Assembly (NCBI GenBank): GCA_020912385.1
Contig: CP087206.1
Span: 2,046,001 to 2,110,000 of the forward strand
DNA length: 64,000 nt
Direction of reading: 5' to 3'
From: Neofusicoccum parvum
Lineage: Eukaryota > Ascomycota > Dothideomycetes > Botryosphaeriales > Botryosphaeriaceae
The translations under genes were made by a program, and so were the position numbers. The notes below the pieces were generated by a model. It worked only from the letters and a program-made list of their open reading frames with translations, was not told the origin of the DNA and ran no database searches. This document shows, one piece after another, positions 46,452 to 57,695 of the stretch. The number at the start of each line of letters is the position of its first letter. Position 1 is the first letter of the stretch.

Positions 46452-47424
46452 CTTGACAGAATTTTGGATTCTAGTAATAGAAGATTTGAAGAACAGTCGG
46501 TAGTTGCTTTTGTTACTGCTGGCCTGTAGGCAGTTTTATACATTTTTGGGCGTGCTGAGCACCGAGGAAAAGACAACGACCGCGCGTCAGCAGGAGACGT
46601 AATGCAGGCGCACGACCCGCATTCAAGTCAATCACATGTAGCGGGCAGTATTTGCGTGTACAACCTCGCTGACACGCATGCGGTATTTGTGGGGCCTGGA
46701 GAAGCTGATGAGTGCGCATGCAGCATTTGAAGGGCTCGGCGAAACCGAAGGGTACGCGCCAACGAAAATGCCGCCCCCGCCTACCACATATGTAGCGGAG
46801 CTAGCTTATAGCTATGCAACACTAACCCGATATTAGTTTTGCAACGGCGCCGTGATTGGCTGTTTGCGAGGTTGACGAGACGGACCAGTTACCTCTTATG
46901 GCCAAATACCACGAAGGAACCAATAACGTTTACCTGTAATTTCTATTCCCGTGGTCTAAGATAGGTCGCGTGTGGCTATCATACAATGCCTTTATTCGAT
47001 CACTCAACGTCATGGGCTACACACTGGATTCCACCTGTCGAGAACTGCTTGAGCAAATGATCGGGATCCGTTCCTTGGTTTGTCAAATCTCGAATCCAGA
47101 GAAGCCTCGCACAACTCTACTCGTTCGAGCCGTGCTGATTTCAGTCGCACGGAAGGAGTGGTCCTCGATCGTATCCCTCTCCTGACTACATTGCGGATGT
47201 AGCTCCGCCTCATCATACCTGCGCTGACCTGCCGACCGTACCCCTCAGTCAAGCTCGGTTAGTACTTCATACCACAGAACTTCCGAATAATTTCACAAAA
47301 TTTGTGCAAAAGAATAATTGGGAATTGACCTTCGCTTTGCTACTTGGGATCCAGACAGGAGATTGTGCAACCGCACGATATATTGCGGATCGAAGAACGC
47401 TTGGCAAGGTATCGGCGTGATGCC
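46452..47424. other. Intergenic region
   Basis: A 973-bp gap between the patatin-gene promoter and the 3' end of the SNG1-like gene. No supported gene. Confidence 0.45.
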
Positions 47425-49047
47425 CTACGTCCCTCTCTTCTGCGGAGTTCTTCCGCCGCTCTCGAGGTTTCCAAAAGCCAGTTGGAACGACGGCCCCATA
47501 CTCGCCCTGCGCTCCATTGTCCGCATCCGCCGAATCTCCCTCTGTTCCTCACGCGCCATCACGTCTGCTTCCTGCTCAGGCAGAGGAGCACCATCCTCCT
47601 TCGCCGCACCGGACTTGTCAGACTCAGTCCTCAGCTCCTCGCCAACCTGATTCCGGCTCGGCGTCACTCCCTTCTCTCCCACGCACACCTGCCTCTCCAC
47701 CGCAAGTCTTTCCTCGACCTTCGTCATCAACGACTTCTCCTGCGCCTCCTCGGCAATGACGGCATAGTGGCAACGCCGCCAAGCGCCCCAGACGCTGCTC
47801 GCCAGACCGACCACCTCGTACGCAAACAGCACGGGCAGGGCGTGGCGCAGCTGGGGGTTGCAGCCGCGCGACCACACGTCGACCAGGACCTGGAAGACCT
47901 CGTGGGCGGGCAGGGCGTAGGACCAGCGGTAGAAGGCCGGGGCCAGCTCGAGCGGCACGAGGATGGAGGCGACGTTGAGCATGGCCCAGGCGATCAGCGC
48001 CATGGGCACGTACGCCGGCGGCAGCCACAGCGCGAAGATGTCGAGCGTCAGGAAGTTGGCGTGCGCGAACAGCCACAGCGCCGCCCACGTCAGCGCGAAC
48101 TGAGCGCCCGACACCGCCCACCCCGCCCGGAACGCCCACACCACGCCCGCCGTGCAGAGCGAGCCGACGAGAGTGTAGGCCAGGGAGAGCGCGAGGCGGA
48201 CCAGCGCGATGCGGAGCGGGTGGATGCGCGAGAAGATGCGGAACTGGACGTAGAGCCCGTTGATGGTGCCGAGGTAGAAGAACTCCTGGATCAGGAGCAG
48301 CAGGATGACGATCGTGTTGTAGATCAGGCGCGAGCCCTGCGTTGTGGGCTGGATGTTGTCCGAGGTGAGGTGCCAGGGGTCGGCGAACGCGGAGATGGCG
48401 GCTGGAGACAGAGCAGACGATGCCGCCAGTGACTGCACAACATCGGAGCCGTTTGTGGCGCTATATGCAAGGCGAGCCGCATCTGAGATCGTCTTCATGT
48501 TTCCTGCAATCACCGTGTCCGCAATCGTTGGGTAATGCGCCTCGTTCCAGATGAAGGTCAATGCATCCGACTTGTTGTACAAGCTCGCATCCGCCAGCCC
48601 GGAAGTGGCAGCCTCTAGCCGCGTAGAGGCCCCGGCGGAGGTGAAAAGGGCGGCCCAGTAGCCCTTCTTACAGACGGCGTGGCGAAGGTCGTTGGGTGTG
48701 GGGTAGTCAGCCTGAGAATGCTCGACAACGGTCGGGAAGCCCTGGCCCTGCAACGACTGAGAGGCGTTCCGCACGGCTTGGCCAACCGTGCCGTGGTCAT
48801 AGTCGACATAGAGGACATGGAGGTTGTGTGCATGGGAGGATTGCTGGAAGATGGCGCCGAAGATGTAGGAGAAGATGCCAAGGAACAGTAGCTGCAGCTG
48901 CACAAAGTTGATCAGGGCGGCTCGGAGGAAGGCGTGACGCGCGCCGTGCACAGCCGGGTCATGGCGGTCGTAGCGGTTTTCAAGGGCGCGGGAATAGAAC
49001 TTCATGTTGTGGAGGGAGAAGGCAGGCGGTGACCCTGCCGCGACCAT
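47425..49047 (-). CDS. SNG1-family membrane protein (DUF3533)
   Basis: This is a predicted polytopic plasma-membrane protein of the SNG1/DUF3533 family. The yeast founder SNG1 confers nitrosoguanidine resistance and affects membrane lipid asymmetry. It is intronless, 540 aa. A first membrane segment lies near residues 45-65 (ALINFVQLQLLFLGIFSYIF). A large extracytosolic domain of about 190 residues follows, beginning with the family text VLYVDYDHGTVGQAV, then five or so C-terminal membrane segments from about residue 245. The last 110 residues are charged and cytosolic. The start at 49047 is the first ATG; one at 49005 (MKFYSRAL) is also possible. It lies in tandem with the NADPH oxidase on the same strand. 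Confidence 0.88.
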   Translation of the reverse strand: MVAAGSPPAFSLHNMKFYSRALENRYDRHDPAVHGARHAFLRAALINFVQLQLLFLGIFSYIFGAIFQQSSHAHNLHVLYVDYDHGTVGQAVRNASQSLQGQGFPTVVEHSQADYPTPNDLRHAVCKKGYWAALFTSAGASTRLEAATSGLADASLYNKSDALTFIWNEAHYPTIADTVIAGNMKTISDAARLAYSATNGSDVVQSLAASSALSPAAISAFADPWHLTSDNIQPTTQGSRLIYNTIVILLLLIQEFFYLGTINGLYVQFRIFSRIHPLRIALVRLALSLAYTLVGSLCTAGVVWAFRAGWAVSGAQFALTWAALWLFAHANFLTLDIFALWLPPAYVPMALIAWAMLNVASILVPLELAPAFYRWSYALPAHEVFQVLVDVWSRGCNPQLRHALPVLFAYEVVGLASSVWGAWRRCHYAVIAEEAQEKSLMTKVEERLAVERQVCVGEKGVTPSRNQVGEELRTESDKSGAAKEDGAPLPEQEADVMAREEQREIRRMRTMERRASMGPSFQLAFGNLESGGRTPQKRGT

Positions 49048-49238
49048 ATGATATGCACCGGGGACTCTGGGTTCCTGGCTGCTGCGGGACGCTAGCGGGA
49101 GCTGTCAGCAGTTGGGATGCATTACGTGAGCCTCCAGATCTCGTCGTGCACCAATCAAGACACCGCGCCACAACGCCATGCATGAACTTTATCATTAATG
49201 GTCCGCTCGTCGACACGCTGCGGAAGAAAGTTGCTACC

Positions 49239-51034
49239 CTAGAAATGCTCCTTCCAGAACCTGAAGTTGACGTCCGGACACGTCGCCCCCTTGCACGCCC
49301 TCTTGATGTCCCGCGCGGCAACATTCGGCCCACAGAAATACACACCCACGTCCGTCTTCAGACTGCTCTCCCGCCCGCTGAAGAAGCCTGTGTTCGGGTT
49401 CATGATGTCGTCCCGCAGGTCACACAGGAACTTGGGGAAGTCGGGCCGGCCGAAGTTCGTGCGGCCGCGCAGCTGGGTGAGCGGGTCCTTGTCGGTGCCG
49501 ACGCTGTTGATGGCAATGTTGTTTGCCATATCGAGGTCGATGCGCTGCGTGAGGTAGATGTGGATGCGGAGGAAGCCGTCGGTGTCGTCGAGCGCCTCGA
49601 GCGACGAGAGAAGAGCCTGGAACCACTCGAACGCCGCCGTGTCCTTGCAGACCCAGATGAACTCGATCCGGCGCAGCCGCTTCAGCACTCCGGTTTGCCG
49701 GAGATGCCAGATGTTCTTCAGCACCGCGGCCCACGGCGTCACGCCGATGCCCGTGCCGATGAGCACCGCGATCTCGTTCTCGAAGACGTCCTCGGCAGGA
49801 GCACCGTACGGCCCGTCGACGCGGAGTGCCGGCATCTCCTGTCCGTGCTGGAGGGCCACCTCGTAGACTCCCATCGGGTCCATCTCGTCGTAGAGCTTCG
49901 CCTGGGAAGGACCCGCTCCCACGGCGTCGGCAAAGGCGCGTGTCCAGTCGCCAACTTGCCGCATGTGCACGGAGACGTACGGGTCGAAGGGGCAAGAGGT
50001 GATGGTAAACGGGTGCCACTGCTGCGCGCTGACCTCGGGACAGTTGAGGAACAGCCACTGTCCAGCCTTGTACTTGAACGAAGGCTTGACGAACTGGATC
50101 TCAACCGCATCTGAACCGCAGTCAGCAGGAGCTCTCACAACCGCAAAGTCAACGTCCACGTAACATACCGTAGGGATGTCTCACGACCTTCACGATCTTC
50201 GTCTCTCTTCTCGCGCGGACCTCGCGGTAGAGGCGCTCGATCAAGTACAGCCCGCCGCCGATAAGCTCCCATCTCCATCCCTCGTACCCAAGGCAATGGT
50301 TCCAGAACATGTCTCCGGCGAAAGGAGAGATTGGGTCCGTGGTGTCGCGAACGAAACAGCCAGTGGCGTGTGTATACATGCCAAGGAAGAATGGAATAAA
50401 CAGGTGGTGGGTGTACCAGAACGTCTCAAAGGATTGCTGGCGGATCTTCTGGTGGGCGGTGGTGTAGATCATGAGCATGCAGAGGAGCATGATATGGCCC
50501 GTGACGCCACCAGCCTGCGTGTAGTGAATTTGCAAAGCAAGCTCGGGCCGCACCTGCGTCGCCTCGACGTTGAAGAAACTGGAGGTAGTCAGCGCCGCGG
50601 GGCACTGCGGTTGAAGGCATCATCACTCACTTCACATAGTGGCCTGCCGTGTGGACGGCCGTGTAGAACAGCATGGTGTACGCAACCTGCCTGTGGAACC
50701 AGATCGACTCGTCCAGCGGGAGCCATCGGATCTTCGGCCGGATGAGCCGCAGCAGCGTGCGGCACATCGGCAGCAGGATCAACATGGTGTCGACAGAGAG
50801 CACAAGGCCAGCTCCACGCGAGATCCAGACTGAGAATCTGAGCAGGTTGAGAGGCGCCAGCCGCGGGTCTGATGCCTGCTTGTACCTTGCGGAGTGTCAG
50901 TCCATCAACTCGAGCGGCTGCGGGCGTGCTTACCATCCGAAGGCAAAGAGACCGATGTGCAAGCCATGGAACAGAAAGTAAAAAATCAACTTGCGCGGCT
51001 CAAGCAGCGACTTCCACTGGAACTGGGCACCCAT
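49239..51034 (-). CDS. noxA: NADPH oxidase, NoxA type
   Basis: This is a superoxide-generating membrane NADPH oxidase of the fungal NoxA class, the gp91phox homologue used in hyphal fusion, sexual development and, in plant-associated fungi, host infection. It works with the regulators NoxR and Rac. Four exons on the minus strand (51034-50934, 50885-50631, 50578-50169, 50110-49239) give 545 aa, the normal NoxA length. Haem-ligand histidines are visible in FHRQVAYTMLFYTAVHTAGH and WYTHHLFIPFFLGMYTHATG. The FAD motif is HPFTITS and the NADPH site GTGIGVTPWAAVL. The C terminus is the expected F-x-F-x-K-E-H-F type ending. It lacks the EF-hand extension of NoxC and the long N terminus of NoxB. Confidence 0.94.
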
Positions 51035-53556
51035 GGTGCGCGACAAACTACCGGTTGCCCTCGCTGCGTGCACGTAGATACCGGCGGACGATGTACAGAG
51101 AAGCTTTGGAAGACGCAGGACAAGATTAAAGCCAAGTACAAAAACGAGCGAAGAGCCAACGACCAGCGGATGGCTGTCTGTGTGTTACAGTGGTTCTGGC
51201 AAGAGTTCCTGGCGCGGCTGAATTATAGAAGGCGACAGGCACGAGGATTGCAGGACGGGACCAGGGGCTGATGCGTTGCACGGAGGCAGTGTGCGGGTTT
51301 CCGGGGCGTTATGCGGAGAAGGCGCTGGGAAGTTCGCACGACCGCCGGGTGTTGAAGAGCGCACAGCAGCAGCGGATTATCGCGTGATGCTCGTCAGACA
51401 ACGCGAGGCTGGAGGCAGGCAGGAAACCGCACGAAACGTGGGATGCACGAGGAGCCTATAAAAAGCCGTGAGGCGTGCCTGGATGGAGTGGGCGCTTAAA
51501 TATGCCACACGTCGCACGTCGCAACCTCTTCGCCCACATCCGGTTGGCCGCAGCACCGCTCCACTCCACCGCATCACATTCTGCGCAGGTACGTGCAGCG
51601 CCCGCTCGGCGATAAGCGCGAAGCGCGGGCGGCCGATGCTGCGCCCATCAGCAGCGGGCGCCCGCCCAGGTGGCTCGGATTCGGCAGGCCGGCGTTGGAG
51701 CTGCAGGGTGTGCTCTTTTGGACGCGACTGCGCGGGGATAAATGGGGTGATCGCTTGCGAGGGAGCCCAGAGTGTGCGCGCTGGGCCCTCTGCCGGGGCG
51801 AACGAAGCATAATCAGGTTGAGTGGGCCCTTGAGACGTGCGTTCCCGGATGTCGTATGATCTCCGATAGGATACGGTGAGTACGAGGGCGTCACGTGCTG
51901 CGCCGGGGCGCCGTCCACCGCGCTTATCGGTGGGATTGACAACCAGCGTCCGCTCGTAGGGCTGACGCAGGGCAACGCTCCAGGATGCAGAGATGATTGC
52001 GGCTGTTCCGCCGTGTCGGGCTGTCTCACCCCCTGGCTCCGGCACGTGGCGAGATACTGGTGAGTGGTGGCCGGGGTTTCCACCGGGTTGCCGTCATCCG
52101 AAGTACTGCACTGTTCGAGCAGCCCCCCAATCGCGTCGGACCAGGCAACGGCAGTATGCTCATAATGCGCCATGAGGCCACTTTCTCATGCGGGTGCCTC
52201 ACGCCACCGCTTTCGTCCACCATCTGCTTCTGTCACAGAGCAGGCATCCATAAGAATTCACCCGGAAGAAGAGTACGGACGCGAGCTGGAGCCAACCGCA
52301 GATTTTGGATTGTGCATTTCCATCTCCGATTTTTCCGGTGGGGCTTTCGAGTCTCGGTCAGACCCACCCGAGCTCCGTGGAGATCAATCTTTCCAGGCTG
52401 TGGTGCGGGGCGTCGTACCGGCACGCAAAAGACCCTTCCGCACAATGGTTTTTAGAATTGGGGGCACAATAATAGGAGCTTGTATTTGAAATGCGCCGGA
52501 AGGACACTGCCCGGGCGGAGAGTTGAGATGCCAAGCCCTCCTGCACAGGCCGACAGCGTCCTTCATATTGAGGCCAGTCACGTCTTCCCTGGTCCATCTT
52601 CGCTGCACCTTTCGGGCCTCGGCAAAAGTCTTCTCACCAGCCTTCACCTTGTATCTGTGAGAGTTTGCGCGCTTTCTTTGTATCGAAGACGTGTTTCGAT
52701 ACTTTACTTCGGACACCGACCGATTGCTTTTCCGTCCTAGGGCCGTTAGAAAAAGTAATTTTCGAGTATTCCCAGTTGTGCAGGTGGCATTGAAGTCGGA
52801 AAGATGACGTAATTTCCACCTGGGACTGAGAAAGTCCATAGTGTGCCAGTTTACATAGCGCATTGTCTGTAGAGTTGCAGACACCTCAAGGCGAGCCTCC
52901 CTCCCCACTCGTTTTTTCCAGGCTGCATCAACGATAATAAAAACACTGTTCTCTGTGAGTTGCCGCAGCAATGTATGAAAGGAAATGCAATTTTTCTTAC
53001 CACATGCGATGGCTTTAAACATTTTTGTGTGCAACCAGTCGGGAAGGAAAACGTTCCACGCCACCTCACGCTAATGATTAGTTTGAGGCGCTTAGCCCTC
53101 CGTGTATGCGTTTGTGTTGATCCGGGACGGTTCGTTGAAACCAGCTTTCCTCGATGGGCATGGTGAAGGAGTGAAGACTAACTGGAACAGGAAGTAGCTT
53201 CCGCCAAGATAGGTAACCAACGGAAAACCAGCGGCTTGCTTATTTCCATTCTTTCACTGCGACTGTGATGTGACGATACCGAATAGCAGTTGAGAAACAG
53301 GGCGACGGCTTTGAATCGATTTCTTGGTTGAAATAAGTGGGCGATTCACAACAGCTGTGCTATTGATGTACTTGTATGATCATATTTCATTCAATGAGTG
53401 GACATCATCTCTCGTGATAAAAGTCTATCCGCTACCATAGCCCGTACCAGGACTCCGGTTTGTGGTTGGGAATTAAGTCTAAAGAATCAAACATTAACCT
53501 CATTATTTTTAATCATGTCCCATGACGTTGGATTTCGTCATCCTTCAAAAAACTGA
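51035..53556. other. Gene-poor 2.5 kb spacer
   Basis: It begins with the noxA promoter. Frames of up to 226 codons are present (52384-53064, minus strand), but their composition is mixed and no domain, start context or splicing supports them. No supported gene. Confidence 0.45.
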
Positions 53557-54699
53557 TCAAGCACAGTGCACAACGCCGTCGGCATGGGTGTGGCACTCCT
53601 AGTTCTCATTTCAGTGTCATGGTCTTCGGTAATGTCAGCAACGAGGAGACTTACAGCGGCCGCATCAGCAGTGGTGGAAACTGCCTCAGCGGTGGTGGAC
53701 GTGGGTGTCGCAGTCTCCTCTGCAATGCAGTGGACAACGCCGCCCGAGTGAGAGTGGCATTCGGAATCCTCAGCCGATTGGGCCGAGACCGAAGCCGCAG
53801 CGGTTGTAGCGGGAGCAGAAGTAGGAGCCGGGGTGGAGGAGGCAGCAGCGCTGGACGATGAGGACGAAGACTCGGTATCCTTGCCGGTGCAGCCCTCGCC
53901 GGGCAGAGCGATGTCGTAGGCGTAGACGTCAAGGGCGAAGTACTGCAGGCTGTGGGTGTTGCGGACGGCCTCGGTGGGGTTCGACTTGGCCAGTTCAAGG
54001 CACTCGGCGTAGGTGTCCGCGTAGTGCTCGACGATGGTCTCGCCGATCTTGGGCAGGTGGTACAGGCGGTGGATCAGGTCGGCAGCGAAGAAGACATTGA
54101 GCTTGCCGGAGGCGACGGTGTAGCCGTAGCCGCACATGCCCTCGAGCGGCATGCGGGTCGTGTACGACAGCGGACAGATGACCGTCTCCTCTGTCGCATT
54201 CTCACCACGCCAGTGTCCGCCCCAGCCTGCGTTCTCAGTTAGCGGCAAACAGGTTGGATGAAGGCGAGCGAGATTTACCGTCCTGGTGGCAGTTTCCATC
54301 AATGTCGTCACAACGGAACCAGATGCCACCACGGTCACCACTGATCAGCTTCTCGAACCACCCAATAGCCTCGCCTGTGGGCGCATCACCGAAGTACTTG
54401 GTGTAGAACTCGGAGCTGTTGCCAAAGCGCAGGATGTGCGCCTTGGCATGCTGAGCCAGCTTGATGGCCTCATTCAAGCCCTTGGTGAGCAGAGCACGCT
54501 CAGTGCCATTGCAAGACGAGTGAATGGGATAGTCGGTCGTCGCACCCGCGGCCCAGTCCCAGGGAGTCGGGCCTGCGTTATAGCCAGTGATGGTCTCGGT
54601 GACGGTGACAACCTCACGCCTGGCACGCGGGCTGGCCGCTGAAACAAGCGGGGTGAAAGCCAAGCCGGCGAGCAGGAGGCTGGAAAGAGCTTGCTTCAT
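53557..54699 (-). CDS. Zincophore, Aspf2/PRA1 family
   Basis: This is a secreted zinc-binding protein of the Aspf2/PRA1 family, which captures extracellular zinc and returns it to a ZIP transporter. Three exons on the minus strand (54699-54279, 54226-53655, 53598-53557) give 344 aa. A signal peptide ends near VSAAS. The family H-R-x-x-H zinc motif is intact (IHRLYHLPK). A Ser/Ala/Thr-rich linker leads to CHSHSGGVVHC (about residues 297-307). The tiny last exon adds ECHTHADGVVHCA as the true C terminus. Without the 56-bp intron (53599-53654) the frame would run on to an unrelated tail and lose that ending. The divergent neighbour is the ZIP transporter. TATA-like sequence lies about 105 bp upstream. 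Confidence 0.92.
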
Positions 54700-55724
54700 G
54701 ATTGCGGCTGGGTGTTGAAATTGACTGGCCAGGAAGGGCTGGAGGTGAAAGACGGGAGTGGAGGATTGTCACTGGCCCCGGCTACTCCGCCCACGGCAGC
54801 GGATATATATATGCGTCCATCACCACACTCTTGGGCGCTCGACTCAAGTGCATCGCACCTGCTGTGGACTACTACCTTGATGGCCTTGCCAAGCAGAGCG
54901 CTGGTGTAGTTGCATGGAAGGATGCGCAGGCGTTCTCCGCCTCGCCCTTCCACAACCGGGCTGGAGGTCGAAAAGGATGCAATTTTTTTCAGCTTCGGCA
55001 AACTCGGGCATGATCGCGTACGGCAACCCGCCACAGCCAAGACGGGCGGACGGTGGACAGGCGCGGATGTGGTGACGGTTGCGGCATGGTATGTGGAGGC
55101 CCCAAGAAGGCCAAGGCATGCACTGATGCCGCTCCGCGCTTTATCGATTCGGGGCGGCATTCGGATACGTAACAGCGCGAGAAACACGTAAGGGCGCCCG
55201 TTTGCTCGAGCCGCTGTCTATCAAATTTCCTGTTTCGGCCAGGAGCAACTCGCAGTGGGCCGGCTGGCAGCAACCCGCTGCAGGACCACGGCTGTGCAGA
55301 TGACACCAGAATCAAAACGGCAAGTCGACGGTGGCCGTGGTTCAGTGCGCGCCCCGGCGTGGGAGCGGCGTTGTAAAACAAATGACGCGGGGATGGCCGG
55401 CGGGACATCAAGGTGCTCAGTCTGAAGTCCACTTCACCGCTAAACACCGACGGGGCCGTCAATCCACCGCCCGCTCATTGGACCAGCACGCAGCGCTGCA
55501 GCTTACTCGCGTCACCCGTCCATCCCTCCGCCCCAGTTTTGACCACTTTTGCCCTCCGCCTGCTCGGCGGGCTTCTTGGCGCGCCAAGCCAGTACGACAC
55601 CTTGCGGGTGCCTCCCGGTGCTGCGCAGTAACGAGAGCCGGGTTATATGCCACTATCCTCCGTCGCCATCGTCTTCCCTTCTTCGCTGTCACCCTTGGTC
55701 TCGCGCGCCGCCCGCTCCGCCGCC
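54700..55724. promoter_or_regulatory. Shared zinc-responsive divergent promoter
   Basis: A 1025-bp gap between the zincophore and ZIP genes. It holds three exact CAAGGT/ACCTTG hexamers (54874-54879, 55409-55414, 55599-55604), the core of the zinc-response element bound by ZafA in Aspergillus. About 0.5 would be expected by chance on both strands at even base composition. A 14-bp palindrome CTTGGCGCGCCAAG (55575-55588) places two PacC-type GCCAAG sites head to head. TATATATAT at 54804-54812 serves the zincophore. Co-induction by zinc limitation, favoured at neutral to alkaline pH, is the inference. Confidence 0.6.
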
Positions 55725-57695
55725 ATGCCTCCCAAATTCAGCCTTGTCTTGCTAGGCTATGGCACCCTCCTGGCACGCGCGCAGACACTGATGTTGTCAG
55801 CTTGCACGCGCATTGGAAATGAGCAGTAAGTGTGGTGTGAGCCAGATTGGAACTCGTGCCGGCTGCTCATGTTTCTCAGGTACTGCATTGACCAGAACGG
55901 TTCGAGCGTCCTCTGGACATCCTACACCGACTCCACCGTGGCTTCCAGCACGCCTGCGTCTACCGCGGCCTCAACTACTGCGGCTCCCACAGCCACTTCT
56001 TCCAGCTCGTCCATAACGGCCATCTCCGACTGCCATATGCACGAGACTGTTCAGTATGCGCATCGCCAGTTCGAGTCGAACAGTCATTGATTCAGTAATC
56101 CAGATTCTGCATGGCTGGTACCGCCGAATATGAAGTCATGATCACCGCAACCGCAACTGAAGAACTTCCGGCGCAGTACACCGGATGTCACGCCCATGGG
56201 TCAGAAATGTATGGCCCTCTGTTGCTGTTTGACGCCTGGCTTGCGGTTGCTGATAGCAGGGAAGGTACTGCTTTGGTCCCGATGGCGGCGAAGTTGAAGT
56301 GGTGGCCGAAGGCGCGACAGCTACCGAGGGTGAGAGTGATGCCCACGATCATGAGGAAGAATCCACCGAAAGCACGGCGTCCGAGGGCCAGAACTGCCAC
56401 TTCCATGCTGGTGTAGAGTAAGTCAGAAGATGGAGTTCCATCGGCGAGAGCTAACACCGTGACTCCGCCAGACATTGCGTCGGCGCTGGAGAATCGGAAA
56501 GCGGTAGTAGTAGTAGCACTTGCGAACGCAGGGACAGGGATTACAACGTGCCGCTCAGGATTGGCCTGCTTTTCGTCGTTCTTGTGACTAGCGCAATTGG
56601 TGAGGCCTTGTCCTCCTCGCGGAACGCAACCACTGACTGTTGTAGCCGTATTCGCGCCCATTCTCATGGGTTCCTACATCCAGAACACGATCGTCAACTT
56701 TTGTCTGATGATGCTCAAGCAGTTCGGTACTGGCGTCATGGTGTCCACGGCTTTCATCCATGTAAGACAAGTCCTCGATGATAGAATCCACCGGGAGTGG
56801 TGCTGACCTGTCATATCCTAGCTGCTGACCCACGCCAACCTGATGCTAACCAACGAGTGCATTGACTACGTGGTGGACTACGAGGGCACTGCTGCAGCAA
56901 TAATGATGGCGGGCATCTTTCTTGCCTTCCTTATCGAGTATCTCGGCGCCAGAATCCTTTTCTGGAAGAACGACAGACACGCGCACGCATCCACGTCAGA
57001 CAGCTCGACTGATCACAATGTCGGCGGTGAGAGTATCGAAAGCGGCAACGGAAAGGCCATCCCAAACAACACCCTCACGACACTCGCTGGCTGTGGCAAT
57101 TCCTTGAGTCATGTGAACCCAGGGCAGGAAAAGCTGGCCGTCACAGTCATGGAGACTGGGATCATCTTCCACTCGCTACGTAAGTACTCGTTCAGGCTAG
57201 CTAAAGCCCAAGATCTTGACATCTGCAGTGATCGGACTCACACTCGTCGTCTCCGGGGACTCGTTCTTCGTCACCCTCTTCATCGTCATCATCTTCCATC
57301 AGGCCTTCGAGGGCATTGCCCTAGGCGCTCGCATCGCCGAGCTGCCTTCCGCCGCGAGCACTGACCAGGCAACCAAGATCGTGGGCAAGCCTGTCACCAT
57401 GACCACCAAGATCATCATGGGCGCCGCTTTCTCCCTTGTCACGCCCCTCGGCATGGCCATCGGTATTGGCGTTTTGGACCAGTTCAACGGCAACGACCCC
57501 GCAACGCTCATTGCCATCGGCACGCTGGATGCTGTGTCTGCTGGCATTCTCGCGTGGGTCAGCTTGGTTGAGATGTGGGCGGGCGACTGGATGCACGGAG
57601 CCCTGGCAAAGGCGTCAGCGTTGAAGACGACGGCTGCGTTGATTTCGCTGATGCTGGGTATGGCCTTGATGAGCTTGCTCGGCAAGTGGGCATGA
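55725..57695 (+). CDS. ZIP zinc transporter with C-H-x-H modules, ZrfC-like
   Basis: This is a plasma-membrane zinc importer of the ZIP family, like Aspergillus ZrfC, with a long extracellular zinc-binding N terminus. Eight exons (55725-55825, 55880-56053, 56104-56208, 56265-56417, 56472-56599, 56646-56761, 56822-57179, 57229-57695) give 533 aa. A signal-like hydrophobic start precedes four modules: C27-TRIGNEQYC (without His), then CHMH (85-88), CHAH (120-123) and CHFH (171-174), each followed by four residues and an aromatic/His-Cys pair. ZIP helices start near residue 207. Helix IV-V metal residues are in MGSYIQNTIVN-, FIHLLTHANL- and HQAFEGIALG-type text (H and E visible), and the variable His loop (DRHAHASTSD) lies between helices III and IV. 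Confidence 0.92.

Noticed and set aside
52384..53064. 226-codon minus-strand open frame
   Set aside because: No recognisable motif or signal. Composition looks like translated noncoding DNA.
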